Source: CBDDKU01 sp965230375 (GTDB taxonomy: Bacteria > Bacteroidota > Bacteroidia > Flavobacteriales_D > Cryomorphaceae). From it: 64,000 nt of DNA. The translations under genes and the position numbers were made by a program. A model generated the notes under the pieces. The model was not told the origin of the DNA, ran no database searches, and was given only the letters and a program-made list of their open reading frames with translations. This document shows, one piece after another, positions 61,926-64,000 of this stretch (its first letter is position 1; the number at the start of each line of letters is the position of its first letter). The stretch covers positions 124,001-188,000 of the forward strand of contig CBDDKU010000006.1 in the NCBI GenBank assembly GCA_965230375.1. The letters are read 5' to 3'.

Positions 61926-64000
61926 GTACTTCGTACTCTTTGCTTTGATGGTTTGCGGGCTGCAGCTGAATGCTCGTGAAATTCGTTTTGAAGACTCAAA
62001 AATAAAACCAAAAGCAAATACTTTGCTACTAGTGGCTGATGACCATTACTATCTCACAGTTGGTAGTGGAAATTCGAATTGGTCAGACGATTTTGATTAT
62101 CGCAAAATAAACGGATGGATAAAGCTAAAAGCTCATCCACATTATCAAGGCGAATATATAGATGAATATAAGGCGAAGGTATCTGTTGAAATCAAGAAGT
62201 ACAACCCAGGCTCGATCTTGTACAGCCAGGAAACTAAATCCTTAACAGTAGGCTATTCACCGGACGCTGATGGAAATATTTCACTTGATAATGAATTTCT
62301 CAATGAGTTCCAGATAAACCTGAGTGGGACTCCATTAAGGTTTGAGGTTAAAGTTATTAGTACTGAGATCGATGGGGTAATTACTACAGATATACCTCCG
62401 AATCTAGAGTTAATAGCGGGAGTGGATGTCGATAGATACCATAACTTTAACCCGTTAGAAATCCCATCTATTTCGTCTCATTCAATAACCCCACAACAAA
62501 TTGATCAAGGGAAAGAGCTTGAAGTGTATTGGGATGAAGTTTTGGGGGCTGAGTCTTACGAATTAGAATGGGCCTTTGTAGATAATATTGACTTCAATGA
62601 GAGTTGCAGTTCTTGTTCTGGGGCGAGTTTTGCTTACAAAAGCCCCGCAACAATCGAGTTGACTGAGACGCTATTCAAGAATAATGCGACTCGAGTTCAG
62701 ATTTCAAATGCCTTAAACTATTATAAGATTCCGCTGATTTATCCGACTGGCTACTTGGTATATAGAGTTCGAGCAATAGGGCAAGTTATTGACGGCACAC
62801 CATCTCCTTATAAAGGTCCAGGTGTCTGGTCTAGTTCAGGGACCGTAAAGAACTATGTTTCTGACTGGGGACCAAATTATGCCATAGTAAATGGAAACTT
62901 CCAACAAAAAAAGGCTAAGCAGATTGAATTGGCATTTATAGAGCATGGAAGGAGAAAAGAAGTAGTGACATATTTTGATGGTACCGGCCGAGATCGACAA
63001 GTAGTCACTCGATCTGAGCACATTTCAGATACCATCTCAGTAGTAGGAGAATCAATCTACGATTACTTGGGACGAAAGGTGATAGACTTTTTGCCAGCTC
63101 CAGTCTATGATAATGACCGATACGCAAATACAATAGCCTATTCTGTAAATTTCAACCAGAATAATCTTGGAACTGCTTATAGGGCAATAGATTTTGATCT
63201 AGATAATACTTCAGACCCCTGTTCTCCAGCAGCAGTTGAATCAAGTAATTTGACCAATGGGGCATCAAAATATTATGGAAGTGAGTTCGCATTGGAGGCC
63301 GACCCCAATACATGGAATAGGTTTGTTCCTGACGCCGAAGGTTGGCCATTTTCGGTAAGAGAATATACTCGCGACAACACGGGGCGTTTAAAGACTCAAG
63401 GTGGTGTTGGTGAAGCTTTTCAGATTGGGCCGGGGCGACATTATACTAGGTCTTTTTATGGCAGTCCCGATCAAAACCAGCTTATTGCACTCTTTGGGTC
63501 TGAAATAGGGGACAAGAAGTTTTATAGAAAGCAAATGAATGTTGACCCCAATGGTCAAGCATCTTTCGTTTACACCGACTATCAGGGAAGAACTATAGCT
63601 ACTTCTCTTGCAGGTTCTTCTCCACCTCAGCTTAGTTCTCTGGCTACAGAGCCAAGTAATCCTGAAATTGTAACATCAGATCTTCTAGGAAACTTAAGTC
63701 AAGCCGATTTAGAAGCAGACCCAGAGTTGGATGAATCGGGCGATAGTAATTTGTTATCTGGCGATGGAATGTCCCTAGACTATACTGGGTCATATTTGAA
63801 CACAGTGGTACAGAATGATCTTCATTTGAACTATGAGATTGAGACTACCTACTACCAGGATGATTGCACCCCAGGATTAAAGTTTCCATATCACTACGTC
63901 TTAGATGCAAATGTATTTGATGGTTGTCAGATAAGTATGATCCCTGGAACAGGGGATCCATTTCCAGCGCTTATTGGACCTTCCGGTGAAGACGTTTCTT
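61897..64000 (+). CDS. DUF6443/RHS family secreted protein, 3' partial
   Basis: The frame begins at an ATG inside the preceding gene and stays open to the right edge (701 residues seen). It starts with a signal peptide (KYFVLFALMVCGLQLNA) and a beta domain. An FnIII-like domain is next (about 190-310, LEVYWDEVLGAESYELEWAF, GYLVYRVRAIG), then the DUF6443 segment (about 325-430) with YFDGTGRDRQVVTRS and SIYDYLGRKVIDFLPAP and RHS-like repeats. DUF6443 heads RHS proteins in Bacteroidota. It is probably the main RHS core, with the rest beyond the window. Confidence 0.85.
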   Translation, partial: MRQQKFTIGKYFVLFALMVCGLQLNAREIRFEDSKIKPKANTLLLVADDHYYLTVGSGNSNWSDDFDYRKINGWIKLKAHPHYQGEYIDEYKAKVSVEIKKYNPGSILYSQETKSLTVGYSPDADGNISLDNEFLNEFQINLSGTPLRFEVKVISTEIDGVITTDIPPNLELIAGVDVDRYHNFNPLEIPSISSHSITPQQIDQGKELEVYWDEVLGAESYELEWAFVDNIDFNESCSSCSGASFAYKSPATIELTETLFKNNATRVQISNALNYYKIPLIYPTGYLVYRVRAIGQVIDGTPSPYKGPGVWSSSGTVKNYVSDWGPNYAIVNGNFQQKKAKQIELAFIEHGRRKEVVTYFDGTGRDRQVVTRSEHISDTISVVGESIYDYLGRKVIDFLPAPVYDNDRYANTIAYSVNFNQNNLGTAYRAIDFDLDNTSDPCSPAAVESSNLTNGASKYYGSEFALEADPNTWNRFVPDAEGWPFSVREYTRDNTGRLKTQGGVGEAFQIGPGRHYTRSFYGSPDQNQLIALFGSEIGDKKFYRKQMNVDPNGQASFVYTDYQGRTIATSLAGSSPPQLSSLATEPSNPEIVTSDLLGNLSQADLEADPELDESGDSNLLSGDGMSLDYTGSYLNTVVQNDLHLNYEIETTYYQDDCTPGLKFPYHYVLDANVFDGCQISMIPGTGDPFPALIGPSGEDVS

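Noticed and set aside
1..64000. tRNA, rRNA, CRISPR array or insertion sequence
   Set aside because: I found no cloverleaf, no rRNA-like block, no direct repeats with regular spacers and no transposase gene in either strand.

Overview
The window is from a Bacteroidota chromosome, most likely Flavobacteriales or a close relative. The evidence is two secreted proteins with the type IX secretion (T9SS) C-terminal sorting tail, many lipoproteins with a Bacteroidota-style lipobox, near absence of Shine-Dalgarno sites, promoter elements of the TAnnTTTG type, and families common in this phylum (DUF6252, DUF3124, DUF6428, DUF6443/RHS). Genus and species cannot be read from the sequence. I found no tRNA, rRNA, CRISPR array, insertion sequence or prophage.

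0-31.5 kb looks like ordinary housekeeping and accessory chromosome. It holds the end of an undecaprenyl-phosphate sugar transferase, a SulP anion transporter, a two-gene arsR-DUF6428 unit with a duplicated operator, two orphan PAS histidine kinases, an MscS channel, a RimK-type ligase fused to a protease-like domain, a NYN-LOTUS nuclease, a kinase-like protein of unknown function, a GH3 family enzyme, a predicted zinc metalloprotease, a DUF748 protein, a YihY/BrkB protein, a beta-helix T9SS protein, an AraC regulator, a small Omp85-like barrel and a complete tripartite RND efflux operon.

31.5-40.1 kb is an accessory stretch. Small orphan membrane and lipoprotein genes, a hipBA toxin-antitoxin pair, a racemase and a T9SS protein sit among recurring, structured intergenic repeats of about 60-180 bp. 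Several genes lie between a right-arm copy upstream and a left-arm copy downstream, an arrangement that looks like gene cassettes. One small membrane gene is present twice, and the second copy is broken by a nonsense codon.

40.2-64 kb is the most striking region. Two divergent, tightly packed operons share a promoter region of about 100 bp at 47.6 kb. Together they encode a type II secretion/type IV filament machine: a prepilin peptidase, three prepilin-like proteins, a PilX/GspK-like protein, a GspE ATPase, a GspF platform, a secretin, PilM/N-, PilO- and PilP/GspC-like inner-membrane parts, an FnIII-like lipoprotein and a YwqK/MORN lipoprotein. Directly downstream, a seven-gene overlapping operon encodes secreted proteins, an OmpH-like lipoprotein, a 2218-residue RHS/SpvB-like giant and the start of a second DUF6443/RHS protein that runs off the window. 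My inference is that the machine exports or displays the RHS proteins. That would be a route separate from T9SS, since the 2218-residue protein ends without a visible T9SS tail.
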